In this document: positions 34,342 to 46,880 of the stretch, piece by piece
Layout: each line of letters begins with the position of its first letter
How positions within the stretch are numbered: the stretch's first letter is position 1
DNA from: Isoetes taiwanensis
Lineage: Eukaryota > Streptophyta > Lycopodiopsida > Isoetales > Isoetaceae
Reading direction: 5' to 3'
NCBI GenBank assembly: GCA_021234155.1
Contig: JAJEKV010000009.1
Location: forward strand, 8,190,546-8,254,545
DNA: 64,000 nt
The notes under the pieces: model-generated
What the model was told of the DNA's origin: nothing
Seen by the model: the letters and a program-made list of their open reading frames with translations, nothing else
Databases searched by the model: none
Made by a program: the position numbers and the translations under genes

Positions 34342-34353
34342 TGGTATCAGAGC
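34342..34353 (+). other. Primer-binding site of the second outer-family element
   Basis: TGGTATCAGAGC follows the LTR end by one base, and the leader after it (aatgaccttgg) resembles that after the first one (aatgttcttgg). Confidence 0.85.
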
Positions 34354-36593
34354 AATGACCTTGGCAGACCAAGATCATAGCAATGGCCATTCATATGCCA
34401 AGAGTTCGTTGAAAGTGAGTGTCGCCTTTTTGCCGCAATAAAAGCATAGTTGACATTGTTTAATATAATTTGCAATCTGTTTCTTCATAATTGGCCAAAA
34501 ATAATTGCTTTTGATTTTAAAGATAAGTTTTCATGAATGCCACATGTCTTGCTATTGGACTATTATGTATGGAGTATACGCTTCCTCACTTTGGATGATT
34601 CTGATACTATAGATAATTTGTTCTTAAAGTACAGGATATTACCTTTCTTCTTATTGAGGTTTTCTTGGTCCTTATCCATTCTCACCTCTTTACGAAGGCT
34701 TTGCCTCTCGGGGAATAGCTTGCTCAATTGTCTTACCAAACTCACATACTGAGTGTTTAAACGGCATTATAATGAGTTTTGGTGATTAATGGGTGGCGAG
34801 ATAATGCCTTAGCAACCACATTATACCTATTCAGCTTGTATATGGCTTCAAAATCATATTCCTCAAGAAATTCCATCCAACAACTTTGTCTAAGATTAAG
34901 AGTCGGCTTGGTCAAAATGTATTGAAAACCTTTGATAGTTAGTATTCAAATAAAATCTTCTAGTGACTGTCTCAAAATTCTCAAGGCCCTTACTAGTGCA
35001 AGTAGTTTTTGGGCATGTGTAGAACAACATTGCTCTGCATCATTCAATTTCTTAAAATCATATGTTATCACCCTTCATTTTTGAATTAAGACACATGCCC
35101 ATCCTATAAAGAACCTTGATGGTAGTTTTGGTTTTAGGTGCAAGGATGATTTCATACTCTATACCCTTGAAAGATGAAAGTTCCTTTATTTCAGAAAAAG
35201 GTCATGAAATTTCTTAATTAGTTTGCTAATGGCTCTAGGCAATTTGCTAATGGCTTCCTCTTACTTCGTTAAGGGTTCTAGAGAGGTCAATGTAACAACA
35301 CACGCAACCTTATTCTTTCTTACAGCTCAATCCAGTTAATTAAAAAACATACACTACATAATCGAACTGATCCTATTACCTGTTATAGTTACTCTTGTAC
35401 TGTTGTAGGAGTAACTTCTCAATTATAGCAATCTATATTGGCTTTTGCTGCCACTAAGAATTACATACCAATAATCAGATCATAACCTTAATCCCCAAAC
35501 TACGTCTTTAGAGACTAGTGAGGGAGCCTGCCCAAGAACATTGGAAGGCCTTCACTTTCAAAATGTTTGGCACTGCTAGAGGCAACAAAGCACATTTGAC
35601 ATCCTTATTTGAGGATGCCAAATTAGTGGCTATTCCGGCCACTAGAGTCACCATAAAAACAAGGATATGCACGTTGGATTAGAGGAGGTAGATAGTAGAT
35701 AGAGCCTCGTTAGTAAAATATTTCCTTCTTTATATAAAATTTTATAAGTTTGTATGTCATTTGCCTCTTCATATATTAGCGTAGTAACAATAAATAGGAT
35801 TGTTGACACCAGTTGTCCATTAAGGTGATATCAACATACAAAAGTGCATTTAAACCCTTCCATGTCTTTGTTCACTCTGACCTCCTCCTCCTCCTCCTGC
35901 CACCATAGCAAGGACGCCACCACCATGGGCACCTCTAAACGCCAAGCATAGTACCTGCAATAAAGCCGCCAGTTCATAGCAATAACATTCGAAGAAGTGG
36001 ACATATTTTACACTATAGATATCAATTTTTAAGGTGATGAAAGTCTACCCCACTACCAGAAGTGGATGGGTTTTTATAGAAAAGGGCGCATCCCATTATC
36101 AAGTGGTGTAGAAGGAGCGTAAGGACTCTACATCCATTATAGTGTCCTGAACTACTTCATAGGCAAAGTAAGTATGGATAATATCAAGAAACATTATCCT
36201 GATTTTCCAAGAGTCAAGAGGAATATATTGGACATATTCTAATGCCTTAGCCATGCCATATCAATAATAATGGCTAAGTTTGTTGAGCTATAAGCTGAAG
36301 AGGAAGAAGAAATAGCAAAATATAGCTCTGATCCAGAAGACGATCTTATGCTCTAACACAATTTAGAGGCAAAGAAAGAGCTAGCCGAGACTACGCCTGA
36401 CCCAAGAGAGCCTATACCAGCCAGTGTTGCATTGGAGAGGGCAGGAGTATCTCATACTAGGAGAAGTATGTGATAGATTGGAAAAGAAAGCTTTCACGCT
36501 TATCCACGAGCTTACCATTTCATGTTAATAACATGCCGAGACATCCCCGAAGAAGTTCTTAAGATCTTAGCCTATTAGTCACCTTGTATTCTG
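34354..36593. other. Degraded retroelement interior; acidic coding relic at about 36260-36475
   Basis: No intact frame. Around 36260-36475 the plus strand reads like a decayed coding region (AEEEEEIAKYSSDPEDD, EAKKELAETTPDPREP) interrupted by stops. It may be the counterpart of the acidic ORF at 27.8-28.5 kb, which lies in the same kind of element; this is a guess from composition. Confidence 0.35.
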
Positions 36594-36836
36594 GGGGGTT
36601 CCAAGGGGATTCTCTTGTATTATATATATAAACCATCTGAGTGTACACTAATGGGTCTTTTATTGCCCAATTTGTACTTATAATAAGGGGTATTTACCAT
36701 TTATTTCACTTGTCTAGTTGTATTTTAAGGAGTATAAGGGTATGTCAAGCCAGTTTTCTGCGTATGATAAGGGGGTTTTGCCTGACCCTAGGAACACAGA
36801 TGCCATATCCAAAATACATATAGGCTTAATCCATTG
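36594..36836. repeat. MITE-like repeat B, copy 2
   Basis: Second copy of the repeat at 30664-30892, with a short extra segment near 36743-36760. Confidence 0.75.
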
Positions 36837-37084
36837 GGGAAAGGGGGTTCACCTCTGCGTTACTTGTGTAACCCAAAAACCTATTGCATATGCCACATTT
36901 ATATCAAAAACCCCTTGTAATGTGACTAGTCAATCGCAAAGAAATGCAACCCATATCATACATTTGCATTGTTAAAAATACATTATGGAGTACTTTTTTC
37001 ATTATGTATGTGTTTTTTTTTTTCAATTCTTATTCTTTTTATTATTACTATTATCTTTATTAAAAATAAATATTATCAGAATAT

Positions 37085-37230
37085 AATAGAATAGAAAAGC
37101 AGGGGTTTTATCGTCCATGGAGACCAATCGGCCTATGGGACTCAACAAAATGGCACAGCGGATTCTGACAAACTTGAACTTGGTGATAGAACATAAAATA
37201 CATCTAGCAATTAGCAAAATAGGCATCTAG
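37085..37230 (-). repeat. LINE/SINE 3' tail fragment, minus strand
   Basis: The minus strand reads gagtcccataggccgattgg and then tctccatggacgataaaa, ending in a (tattc)n-like run. It is the family tail without the stem-loop. Confidence 0.65.
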
Positions 37231-37565
37231 CCTCCTAATGGAAGGTAAAATTTAGTTCTTCGTATGAATACAAAGGTAATGAATACGAGGAGCCTAAAAT
37301 CCTAGTCGTATGGATACGAAGAGCAAACTAGTGCCACCACAATGCTTGTGGTATCCGTAAGACTCTCAAGACCAAATTCCTTATCTTTTAGTAACTATAC
37401 GATATGATCAAACTAGAAACCCATATCGTTCACGCAGATGGTTCATACGACATATACTTGGTGCACCCCCCTTGTATCCCCCCACTGCAAACACTCAATA
37501 GCTTTGCAATATTGAGCATCGAGTCAAGAGCTACCGGGCCGTAGGAACAAGCTCCTCTAGAGTAT

Positions 37566-37806
37566 GAATACGACAAGTGGCAAATGAAGAAGAAGAAGAA
37601 TGGGAAGAAGGGGAAGATTTACCTGCTAGGTCAACCACAAAAGGAACATGAAGAGGTGAACCAAGAGGAAGAGGAAGACTTGGATGTGGAAACATTCAAA
37701 GTCTTCATATCAAAGACCTCACGGAGATGGCCAAGTACAATTTTGACATGTCCATGTACCTTGCTTCGGCTTTTACCAAAATGGCTTCAAAGAAGCTAAA
37801 ACACTA
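37566..37806 (+). pseudogene. Short Lys/Glu-rich ORF relic
   Basis: A frame with MKKKKNGKKGKIYLLGQPQ followed by EEEEEDLDVETF shifts by one base near 37700 and ends DLTEMAKYNFDMSMYLASAF before a TAA. Composition suggests the end of a retroelement ORF. I do not recognise it. Confidence 0.3.
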
Positions 37807-39342
37807 AATTCCTTCCTCGACGATGGACTTAGGAAACTGTATTTATTTTATTTTATTTTATTTTGTTAAGTTGATAAACTCAGCTGCTGACAAACTTTTT
37901 GATGTAATTTGATTTATTGGTTGTCTTTGCTATATTATGATTTTACAACTCAACATTCAATTAAATAAAAATATATAATGAGTTAGATACGAGAATCTAT
38001 TCTGAGTGAGATGCATGGGGAGTTCGAGTAAGTTCTCCTAATTCTTTAAATATCTCTCTAGGAAAACTCCTGATGTTAACAACTTTTCAAACAGGGGCTG
38101 GAAAGCTTTGATGCTCATCTGCAATCAAGTAGCAGACCACCTTAACGAACAATCTAGGCAACCAAAGCCATATTGGGGCAACCAGGGAGATAGTCCAAGA
38201 AGAATTAAATAGCCGTATTCACACATAAATAGAGGAGATGGAATTGTTATTTAATATCCTCATAGTTTGCTCCATAATAGACCATCAAGAGGTCATCAGG
38301 CCTGTCAGATTCATATGCTTGTAGTATTTTTTGTATAGTTGGATTTTTGCAAAGAAGTCAACTGAGTCTTGAACTAGAAGACCAGAAGTGCTATTGCCCA
38401 AAAATCCAAGAGTAAAATAATCTGGGAGCTAGGAGAAATATTAGAATGCAAAGTCAAAATGCGACAGAATGATGACAATTCCAACTCGAAACTATGGATT
38501 GACTTTTGCCAACTCATTCAAGATGTCAACATTACCCTAGGGGGCAAGTTCCATAAGCAGAAGACTACCCTTTGGTCAAGAAGTGCCAAAGAAATTCAAG
38601 TCCAAGACACTTGTAGTCAATTGGTCCAGGTGGTGCATGCGAATACGACTTGGTGAGGCGTCCATGTTCCCTTCTTTGGAACTATAGACTGTGTAGCTTG
38701 GTCTCTAAGGTAATTTCAACAACATGGTGAAGTCGAATTGCTATTTTAGAGCCCTCATCATGCCTGAATGATATAATGGTTGGTTTCTATCTCGTAGCCC
38801 ACATGATGCTTTGCTATTTGATAAGTTTTCCTAGACCGATTTAAAGCGAACTGTACAATGGTCCATCAAGGGATAACTCTAGTGTTAAGAAGATTTTCCA
38901 TTGTACCCAATTCACGCCAGGCGTGAATTGGGCTATTTTGAAGTTTAAACTCTTTGAATGCATTAATAGAATTAGCAGAAGTCTTTGTTGTAAGAGATTA
39001 ATATTAAGATAAGAAAGCTAGTTACTGTATGCAATTCACGCCAAGCGTGTATTGGACTACTTTGCAATTTAAACATTTTGCACACAAACTTAATTCACGC
39101 CTGGCGTGATTTCAAAAGTAAGGTTGAGCTCTCTCAAAACTAAGATTGAAAGAGCGAGAATTCAAAACAGTTTCTGAAGAAATTAAAGTACAGCATTAAA
39201 GTGAGAGTAGAAATTAAAGTGAGAGTAGAAACTAAAGAAACAAATTAAAGGAATTAGGTCTTCGTATTATCAGAAAAATATTTTACATAAGGAAGGCCTT
39301 TTGATAGAGTTGCCCAGCTCTTTGATCCAAAATAACAAAAGT

Positions 39343-39905
39343 TCAAGGCAGTTTAAGGAGATGCCTAGCTCCATTCAAAATCGCCAGGTGAGGCCTTTTT
39401 TGGAGATGCCTCGCTCGCTTTCCTGAACAAAAAACTAAATAACAAAAAAAAAAAAAATAGCCTTCATCCTCCTCGTCCTTCTCTTCTTCCTCTTCGCTTT
39501 CTTCTGCCATCTCTTCAAGGATGGCTTCTGCAACATCTTCATCATCTGAGGAGGAGAGGGCATTCATGATAATCTGCTTCTTCTCTTCCTCCAATTCTTC
39601 GCGCCACTCCTCATCTGCTTCCTCCATTTCTTCTGCTTTTTCGACCTCCTTCTCCAGCTCTTCATCAGAATCTGCAGATGTGTGGGGGACTCCGGACTAT
39701 TAGTGCTGCTACTAAGATTTAGATTTTCTGGGCGAAGCTTGCCCTCCAGAAACAGCTCCTCGCATTCATCCGGACTGTGGTGCGGAAGGCAGCCACAACG
39801 GCATCTGCGGGAGGGGGGAAGGGATTTCTTGACCAATTTCTTGATCTCCTTCGCCTCTCTCAGGCGAGTCCAGCGGGAAGCGGGCCGGGCGACATGGCTC
39901 ACCAT
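39343..39905 (-). CDS. Unrecognised basic, Cys-containing then acidic ORF pair
   Basis: The minus frame 39905-39564 starts MVSHVARPASRWTRLREAKE and contains CRCGCLPHHSPDECEELF, a compact Cys/His cluster that could bind zinc. The overlapping frame 39627-39343 continues as a very acidic chain (DEEWREELEEEKKQ, EEMAEESEEEEEKDEEDE). A frame change around 39690 would join them. The upstream flank (39900-39960) is a ggaaggaa microsatellite. It may be a retroelement gag-like ORF or a small plant gene; no family is recognised. Confidence 0.35.
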
Positions 39906-40104
39906 GGTAAGGAAGGAAGGAAGAAAGGAATGAAGGAAGGATGGGCGCTTGAAGGAAGAAAAGATGGGCGCTTGAAGGAATGAAGGGTTTCATGCAAGAT
40001 ATAGTAGTTGCATGCAAGATTCGTATAGCTTAGTAGGCGCGGTTGTAATTATGATTCCATCACATCATATACGAACTATAACCTATACGAATTAGCTATC
40101 ATTA

Positions 40105-40545
40105 CTTCTATTGAATTAATTACACCCTAGGTTATCATTAATTCTCTAGAATTACCCACATGTCAGCTATACTTACAATCTATTTTTGCCTATACTTAAT
40201 ACTCTAGAATTACAACCTATACTTAACTCTTTAGTACTACTTACATACACCGTATGTTATCATTAATTTTGTGTAATTACCTACACCTCAGCTATACTTA
40301 CAACCTATTTTTGCCTATACTTAATAATCTAGAATTACAACCTATACTTAACTCTTTAGTACTACTTACATACACCCTATGTTACCATTAATTTTGTATA
40401 ATTACCTACACCTCAGCCTATACTTAACTCTTTAGTACTACTTACATACACCCTATGTTATCATTAATTTTGTATAATTACCTACACCTCAGCTATACTT
40501 ACAACCTATTTTTGCCTACACTTACAACATATATTTGCCCATTTA
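40105..40545. repeat. Tandem repeat, ~125-bp AT-rich unit, about 3.5 copies
   Basis: Phrases 'ctttagtactacttacat', 'tatcattaattttgt' and 'attacctacacctcagc' recur in order. Later units are shortened (one lacks the 'ctatttttgcctatac' part). Confidence 0.85.
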
Positions 40546-40771
40546 ATGGTTTTTTTTTTTGTATTTTTTGAAGTTCCCTTTTAATCTATTCTCATAATTA
40601 CTTTGTCCTTTTTTTGAGCTAATATTAAGACATTTAACTTTATATAGGTGAAGTGTGTGGATCCTAGAAAGGGTAAAAATGTAATGCCTATCACCCCCAA
40701 CATGTATCAACATTGTTACCACATGTTCTTATCACATTGTTACTCCATTGTTAACATTGTTCTTGTAGGTC

Positions 40772-41254
40772 AATGGTGTGGACCACCCAAAGGGTGTTGA
40801 GGCTGAGACTACTAAGCAAATTATCCTCTACAGTAGGTTGGATTGGAAGAATAAGAAGGTGAAAGTGAAGCACCAATGCAATAAGAAGCTAGTAAATGAA
40901 GGAACTATCATACTAACTGATCCTATCCAAGTTGTCAATGATGAAAGGTTAGGAGAGGATAAAGTGGGTGTGGCCATAACAAGTTTAGAAGAAAAATGGA
41001 AGGAAGAAGGGTCAAATCACCAGGATTGCACTGCTTGTATTAAACAATTGGAGGTTCCATGCATCATGCCATGCCCTATAGCTTTCATTGAGTTTATAGG
41101 AGAATTCCTTTTACCAGAGCCAGAGGTTGTGGATGACACTGATTTTCTGGGGGAATTAGTGCACAACCTCGTGGAAAACTATTTTAGGGCCTGTCTCCTA
41201 GGGTGTGGCCTCTCCCCGTTCGACATGGGGAAGGCTGCCAGCTCGTCTACCTGA
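40772..41254 (+). CDS. Unrecognised 158-codon ORF, possible exon
   Basis: The frame starts MDHPKGVEAETTKQIILYSR at 40778 and is preceded by a possible splice acceptor (ttcttgtag at 40761-40769). It is rich in Lys and Glu, with a Cys-containing middle (DCTACIKQLEVPCIMPCP), and ends GLSPFDMGKAASSST. Length and sustained composition suggest a real coding segment. I know no family for it. The last 30 codons overlap the ~0.7 kb repeat family. Confidence 0.4.
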   Translation, partial: NGVDHPKGVEAETTKQIILYSRLDWKNKKVKVKHQCNKKLVNEGTIILTDPIQVVNDERLGEDKVGVAITSLEEKWKEEGSNHQDCTACIKQLEVPCIMPCPIAFIEFIGEFLLPEPEVVDDTDFLGELVHNLVENYFRACLLGCGLSPFDMGKAASSST

Positions 41255-42019
41255 CAAGAGGATGCCTGGAAGGAGAATGGCGTTCTGGCATGCTTGCATG
41301 CGTCAGATTCGACCAGGATTTTGCACCATGTCATCATGTAGGGGAGGGTCTCGGTGTCGAAAGATAGATCCTTAAAAACCCTTTGGAAGCGGCTTTTCCC
41401 GAAACTCTTTTATGAAAGGCCTTAGCGATGGAGGGGTGACTTCTCCACCCTAGAACTGCAAATTGGCTCTGTCAATGATCTTTCTCCTTGTAATGGTTAG
41501 GAGATTGCAATAGTGTTCCTTGTCATATCAGAGGTTTACTAGACATGTAATATAGAGCAACAAATACTATGCCACTACCTATAAGGGTTCCACCGTTGCC
41601 CCATGGCGGGATGAAGAACCAAGTGTTAGTTCATACATAAATTTGCTATAGATATTGCAGCAACAACTCCTAGTATTGCTTTGTCAGGTGAAAGCGAGCT
41701 CCTTTCATCTAGATAAGTGAACCTCTAGATTACTTAAGGTAATCACTCTTTTTTGAAAGCAAGCTCCCTCCATTTGCATGTGTGAAAATGGCAAGAACCT
41801 CCATACTATGTAAGCTAATCACTCCTTTTTGAAAAACAACACTTCTTAAAATGTTGCAGGTTGTAATTCCCAATGTTGAAAAAGAACTGGTCAGATTCAT
41901 TTGCTTATAGTATTTTTTTTATGAGTAACGTTTTGCTAAGAGATCAATTGGCCCTTGAACTAGACGATTAGAAGTGCTAGCACTAAAAAATCCAAGAGCA
42001 AATAATTTGGGAGCTAGGA

Positions 42020-42130
42020 ATAGAATAGAATAGAATAGTTTTTTAACGTCCACGGAGACCAATAGGTCATGGGACCCATACAATGGGCTAGTACAATCAT
42101 TACTACTAGGATTAAAAAAAAGTCAATGCA
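42020..42130 (-). repeat. LINE/SINE 3' tail fragment, minus strand
   Basis: The minus strand reads ttaatcctagtagtaatg, then gggtcccatgacctattgg, tctccgtggacgttaaaa, ending in (tattc)n. It is inserted within the diverged repeat family. Confidence 0.7.
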
Positions 42131-43450
42131 AATCAAGTGTGATGGAGGAGTGACTTCCCCAGCATGCGAAAACTGCTTGATGAGGTGTCCATGTGGAAAA
42201 ACTGACCATGTGACTTGACTTCTAAGGTAATTTCAAAGTTCTGGACTACATGGATGGCAAAGCCGAATTGCTATTCCAGAGTCCTCGTCCTGCCTGAACG
42301 ACAGAATAGTTGGGTTTCTACCCACAGTTCACAAGATGATTCGTAGTTTGATAAGCTCCTCCAGACGAATTGTGGCTTTTCTTGAACATGACCATAACAT
42401 CGTTTGCGAATGGAGGAGCCAACGGTCGGATAGGAAAAATGAGCTCCCAAGGAAGGGTATTAGCATACGACCTCATGGAGGGGTGTAGGTGTTTTGATGC
42501 CCTTGCCTGCGTCATATTCGACCACGACTTGGTATCATATCATCACTGAAGGGGAGGGTTTTAATGCAAAAAGATGGATATTTAAGAAGCCTTTGGAAGA
42601 AGCTTTCTCAAAACTCTTTATGAAAGGCCCTGTCGATGGATGGGTGACTTCCCGACCCCTATTTGCAAATTGATTCTGCAATCTGACTTAGAACTTTTGT
42701 GGGTAGAAGACCACCCTTTGGCCAAGAAGCGCCAAAAAGAGCTCAAGTTTAACATACTTATAATTAATTGACCTAGATGTTGCCTGCAGATCCTGTTCCC
42801 TTCTTTCGAAAAACTGACTATATAGCTTGGCCTCTAAGGGAATCTCGACGTTCGTATGACATAATGAAGTCAGATCGCTATTCTATGTCCTCATCCTGCA
42901 TGAGCGACAGAACATTTGGGTTTCTACCCAGTAGCCCAGAGGACACTTCACGGTTTGTTAAGTTCCCTCAGACTGATCCTGGATTTTTTTTTTTTCTAAC
43001 ATGCTTGTAGTATTATCCGTGAATGGAGGATTCAACATCGGATAGGGGAACAACACTCCCAGGGGGGAGAGGAGGGGATTTGGGGGGAGAGGAGGGGATT
43101 GCGGGGGAGACGGCATTAGCCTATGACCTCACAGAGGAGCGTAGTTGGAAAATGCATCGAGAAGTTTTTAAGGTCCGTTTAGTGTATGGCCTCTCCCCTC
43201 TTTAAAGTGCTAGCCCCATTCGTCATGGGAAGGTTGCCAATTTGTCACCGTAGGATGAGAGTCTTGATGCCAAAGGATGGATCCCTAAAAATCCTCCAGA
43301 AGCAGCTTTCCCAAAAACTCTTTCATGGAAGGCGCTGGTGACAAACGTGCGCCCCACCTCTAGAACTATGAATTGTTCCGGCCAATAGATACAGAATGTT
43401 GACTACCATAGAGACCAAGGTTCATGGGTAGAAGACCACCTTGGCCAAAA

Positions 43451-45319
43451 AGTTCTATACACAATATGTTGTATTATTATATTATTATATTTAGACAGAA
43501 ATGTCCTATAGGAATTAAGGATTCAACTGTCAGGTCTAAAAGTTGAAGCCTTTGGGTAGGAGCTTTTGTCGTAGCCCCTTTCTAGTGAAGAGGAGTCTAG
43601 AAGACTAGCTTGTGTCATGTGTACATGTCATGAGGTTATGGTGACATATATATGTGGTTAAGTTTTTTAATAAGTAAGATGCTCCTTAGTATGTCGTATT
43701 AATACATTGTTTTTAATAAAATATTTCTCGTTAGATATTACAAACCTATCTATTACGTTTTCTAATATTCAATGGTTCGATATTTTCTTGCCATGCTTTT
43801 GCCTCTGTGTTCTTACATCAAGTCCGCTGAACCACTCCCCCGAGCTTGTGTCATATCAACGATTCTACCACCTCAATAGGCAGGGATAGCGAATTATCAC
43901 CTCAACGGGCTACGACCCACATTGCACAATCTCTACATCTCGGCATTAGAAAATGGGCGAATAGGGTCTGAGTGGACTACAAAGGGGCGAGTAGATGGCA
44001 GGATATTACACATGGTAATCAATGCCTATAATAGGCGACAATATGTTGTCTTCGACTATTTGGATTGCATAAAATGCCAACAACTAGTTGTAAGGGTCGA
44101 CCCATTATCCACATTGGTTGTTTCTTGTATTTTTCTATTATATTTCATTTGGACCATTCATTTATTGTAGGCCATTGTATTTCATGTGGATCATTGGCGT
44201 CATTTATGGTATTTGGACCATGAATTTGTTGTCTACACTTTTTTTTTTTTTTTAAGTTTTTGATTTCTTGGTTTTTCGTATATTTAATTTGGTTTTGCCA
44301 ATCATATACCCATGGTCATTTATATGCTCTTTTATTTTTTTTATTTTTTTATTTTTTTTTTTTTGGGGGTAACCGTTATGTATTTGACACTAAGATATAG
44401 TATAACTGTATGCTTCATGATCCAACATAAAAAAAAATTGTAGCAACAAAGGGGGATAAGTCCTTAGGAACCTATGATAGCAAATGTAAATATCAAGTTA
44501 CGTTGTCTATTAATGTGTTCATATAAGACAAATGTTTATATGACAAGTTTTTATTACAAGAATACTCCATTGACAAAAATAACACTAAAGAAACCAACAC
44601 AATAAATGCTCAAACAATTAGGGCAACCGGACATAAAGTAAATGATCCTTATCATCTCGTGTTCCTAGGATTCCAATTGTCACAAGGAATTAAAGTTAGA
44701 AAAAAGTATTCATCACTTAGTTTAGGAATGATCACGTGGCTGCCATTTAACTTTGTTAAGAAATATCGGTCATATGCTTTTATGGGTTATTAATTCTTGT
44801 TTTAGGCATGCACTTGTTCATAGCTTTGGGTTTCGTTCTTCCTGTTCAATCTATATTTAAGTTCTATGTAGACATGCTTTTTTTTTGTTTAATTTTTGCA
44901 GGCAATCAAGGACCTGTCACTCATCAGCGCTGTCAAGGTGGGATTATTCTTTATGGACACTTGGAGCATTTTGGTTTGGTCCATGAAGAGACAACCCACC
45001 GAGCTAAATTCAATAGAAAGAGAGAAAGAAGGGCAGAAAGGAAAAGAAGATACTAATGACTTTTGCATCCAATGAAAGCATTTTGCCTATGGGTCCTCCA
45101 AAGAAGGAAACAAAGGAAGCTTCTATAAATAACAATACATAGAATATGTCCAGTGGCTTATAGAAAAGAACAGGAATGGATGGGATAGGCTCTTAGAATA
45201 ATAAGACGAAGAGTGCCCTTGCATGGAATAGGGACAAGTGTAGGTCTTTGTAATGGTAGCTGGTGAATTGGAGTTTAAGTGTTTCACTATTCCTAGGTTG
45301 TGTCTTCAACCAACCATTG
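43451..45319. other. No gene recognised; T-rich tracts
   Basis: AT-rich DNA with long T runs near 44240, 44330 and 44880. A short open frame at 44808-45056 ends in a basic run (KFNRKRERRAERKRRY) but has no recognisable domain. Confidence 0.35.
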
Positions 45320-45885
45320 TTCTGACTTTGGGAATGGTGCAGTAGTAACATTATTGAGTTTAAGGGCTAGGATGTTGCCATGTAGCTAGCTACAATGGTG
45401 TAGGTCCCTTGTTTCAGATCCCACAAGGCACAATATGTCACAACTTGACATGTTCATGTGGTCTAGAAACAAGGTGTTGGGTGAATTGGAATCCAACCGT
45501 TTTAGGATGGATTTGGAACTGGGGCCAAGTTGCAGCTTGAGCCTGCCGTTGATTTGACCTTGGAAACGTCCTCATAACATTATTGAGTTTAGGGTTCTGA
45601 TCTTGCCATGTGGTTAGATACAATAGTGTAGGTCCCTTTTCCAGATCCCACAAGGTTGTCATGGGTGAATTTGCATCAAAGTGCTTAGGATGGATCTGGA
45701 ACTTAGGGTTTACTATTCTTAGGTTGTGGCTTGAGGCACACATTGATATTATCTTTGGGAATGGTTATGATCTTGGGAATGGTATTGTTTAGAGACTGGG
45801 ATGTTGCCATGTAGCTACTTACAGTGGTGTACGCCCCTTGTTTCAGATGCCACATCACAAGTTGCCAAGTTCATGCGGTCTGCAA
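45320..45885. repeat. Three diverged ~210-bp direct repeats
   Basis: A passage with 'attattgagttta', 'tgccatgt.gctag.tacaat', 'gtgtaggtccc' and 'cagatcccacaagg' recurs near 45345, 45575 and 45785. Confidence 0.7.
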
Positions 45886-45949
45886 ATGAGGTTTACTGCA
45901 CGACAAGACTTTGAAACTAGTGTCGGCATCAACCTAAAAATCTCGACCT

Positions 45950-46050
45950 AGACCTCGACCTCAACCTCAACCTCAACCTCAACCTCAACCTCAACCTCAA
46001 CCTCGTCCCTCCTTTGGCCTCATCCTCAGCCTCAACCTCAAGGCCCAACC
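45950..46050. repeat. (cctcaa)n hexanucleotide microsatellite
   Basis: About nine uninterrupted copies at 45955-46010, then broken copies. It lies about 0.85 kb upstream of the F-box gene start. Confidence 0.9.
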
Positions 46051-46264
46051 TCAACCTTTTAGCCCATACATTCCGTATTTCATAAAGCATCCCTTTCTAC
46101 GGCCTCGATTTCAGCGGTTCACCGTCTAACAATCTTCACCGTTGGATTATGGAAGGATGAGATGCCCACACCCAATAGAAAAATCACGATAATATCGACA
46201 TTGGGAGAGATTTACCACACTGCGAATGCAGTACCGGTTCATCATTTTACCCCATTCTAGATTG

Positions 46265-46463
46265 TCATGTTGCGCTTTCGTGTTTTTGATTGCAAGATGG
46301 AGCTCCAGTGCTGGAAGAAACAGAGCTTTTGACCCCTTCTTTCCTTGTTTCTAAGAACAGATTCTGCGGGGCTTTCAATTTGCTCTACTTTACTGTTTCT
46401 CTGTCTCGATCTGGTCCGATTGAGGCGCCCATTAAGGGATTCAGTGCAAAATCGGAGTAAATG
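46265..46463 (+). other. Possible 5'UTR exon of the F-box gene
   Basis: A pyrimidine-rich stretch ends at a good donor (atg|gtaagg, 46464). A possible acceptor lies just before the coding start (gctaag, ending 46869). A 5'UTR intron would explain the 400-bp gap. This is an inference; transcripts would decide it. Confidence 0.35.
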
Positions 46464-46880
46464 GTAAGGCAACGGGCTTTATACTGGATTTTGCTTAGTT
46501 CGTTCCTTGTAACAGGCCTCTGTTTTCTGTGTAACAGCTAGAATTCAATCATGGCATGCCCCCACTGTAAAACTAAATACCGCTAAGGTTCAGAATACTG
46601 GTGGCCAGTGGGTAAGGACGGCGGCAAGGTTACTTCCAAGGGTCAACTTGCTTTCCGTTAGAGGTGGAGCTGGTTATCATACCTTCTTAGAACCGCCGGA
46701 GCTCTTCCGGCAGGTCCATTTAGAAGAAAACAGATAACAGTTAGGAAGATCGTCTTTTGACGCCAGATGCAATGGTATTTTTAAATTTTGACACTCAGAT
46801 GGTGGGTTGTGGCCTTTGGCTAGAAGGGTCTTCTACATAAAAGCTTATCCCCACTTAAGCTCTGCTAAGAATACTGTAAA

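Larger units (their letters stand above)
38380..43450. repeat. Family of diverged ~0.6-0.7-kb direct repeats
   Basis: A long passage recurs with many changes at about 38380-38880, 41230-41480 (partial), 42180-42780 and 42780-43450. Shared phrases include 'ggtagaagaccacc.ttggcc', 'ctgcctgaacgacagaat', 'gggtttctaccca' and 'ctttatgaaaggc'. They are old tandem or segmental copies of one unit, with younger insertions between them. I see no protein in them. Confidence 0.65.

Noticed and set aside
45950-46050. Interstitial telomere repeat at (cctcaa)n
   Set aside because: The plant telomere unit is ccctaaa; this hexamer is a simple microsatellite.
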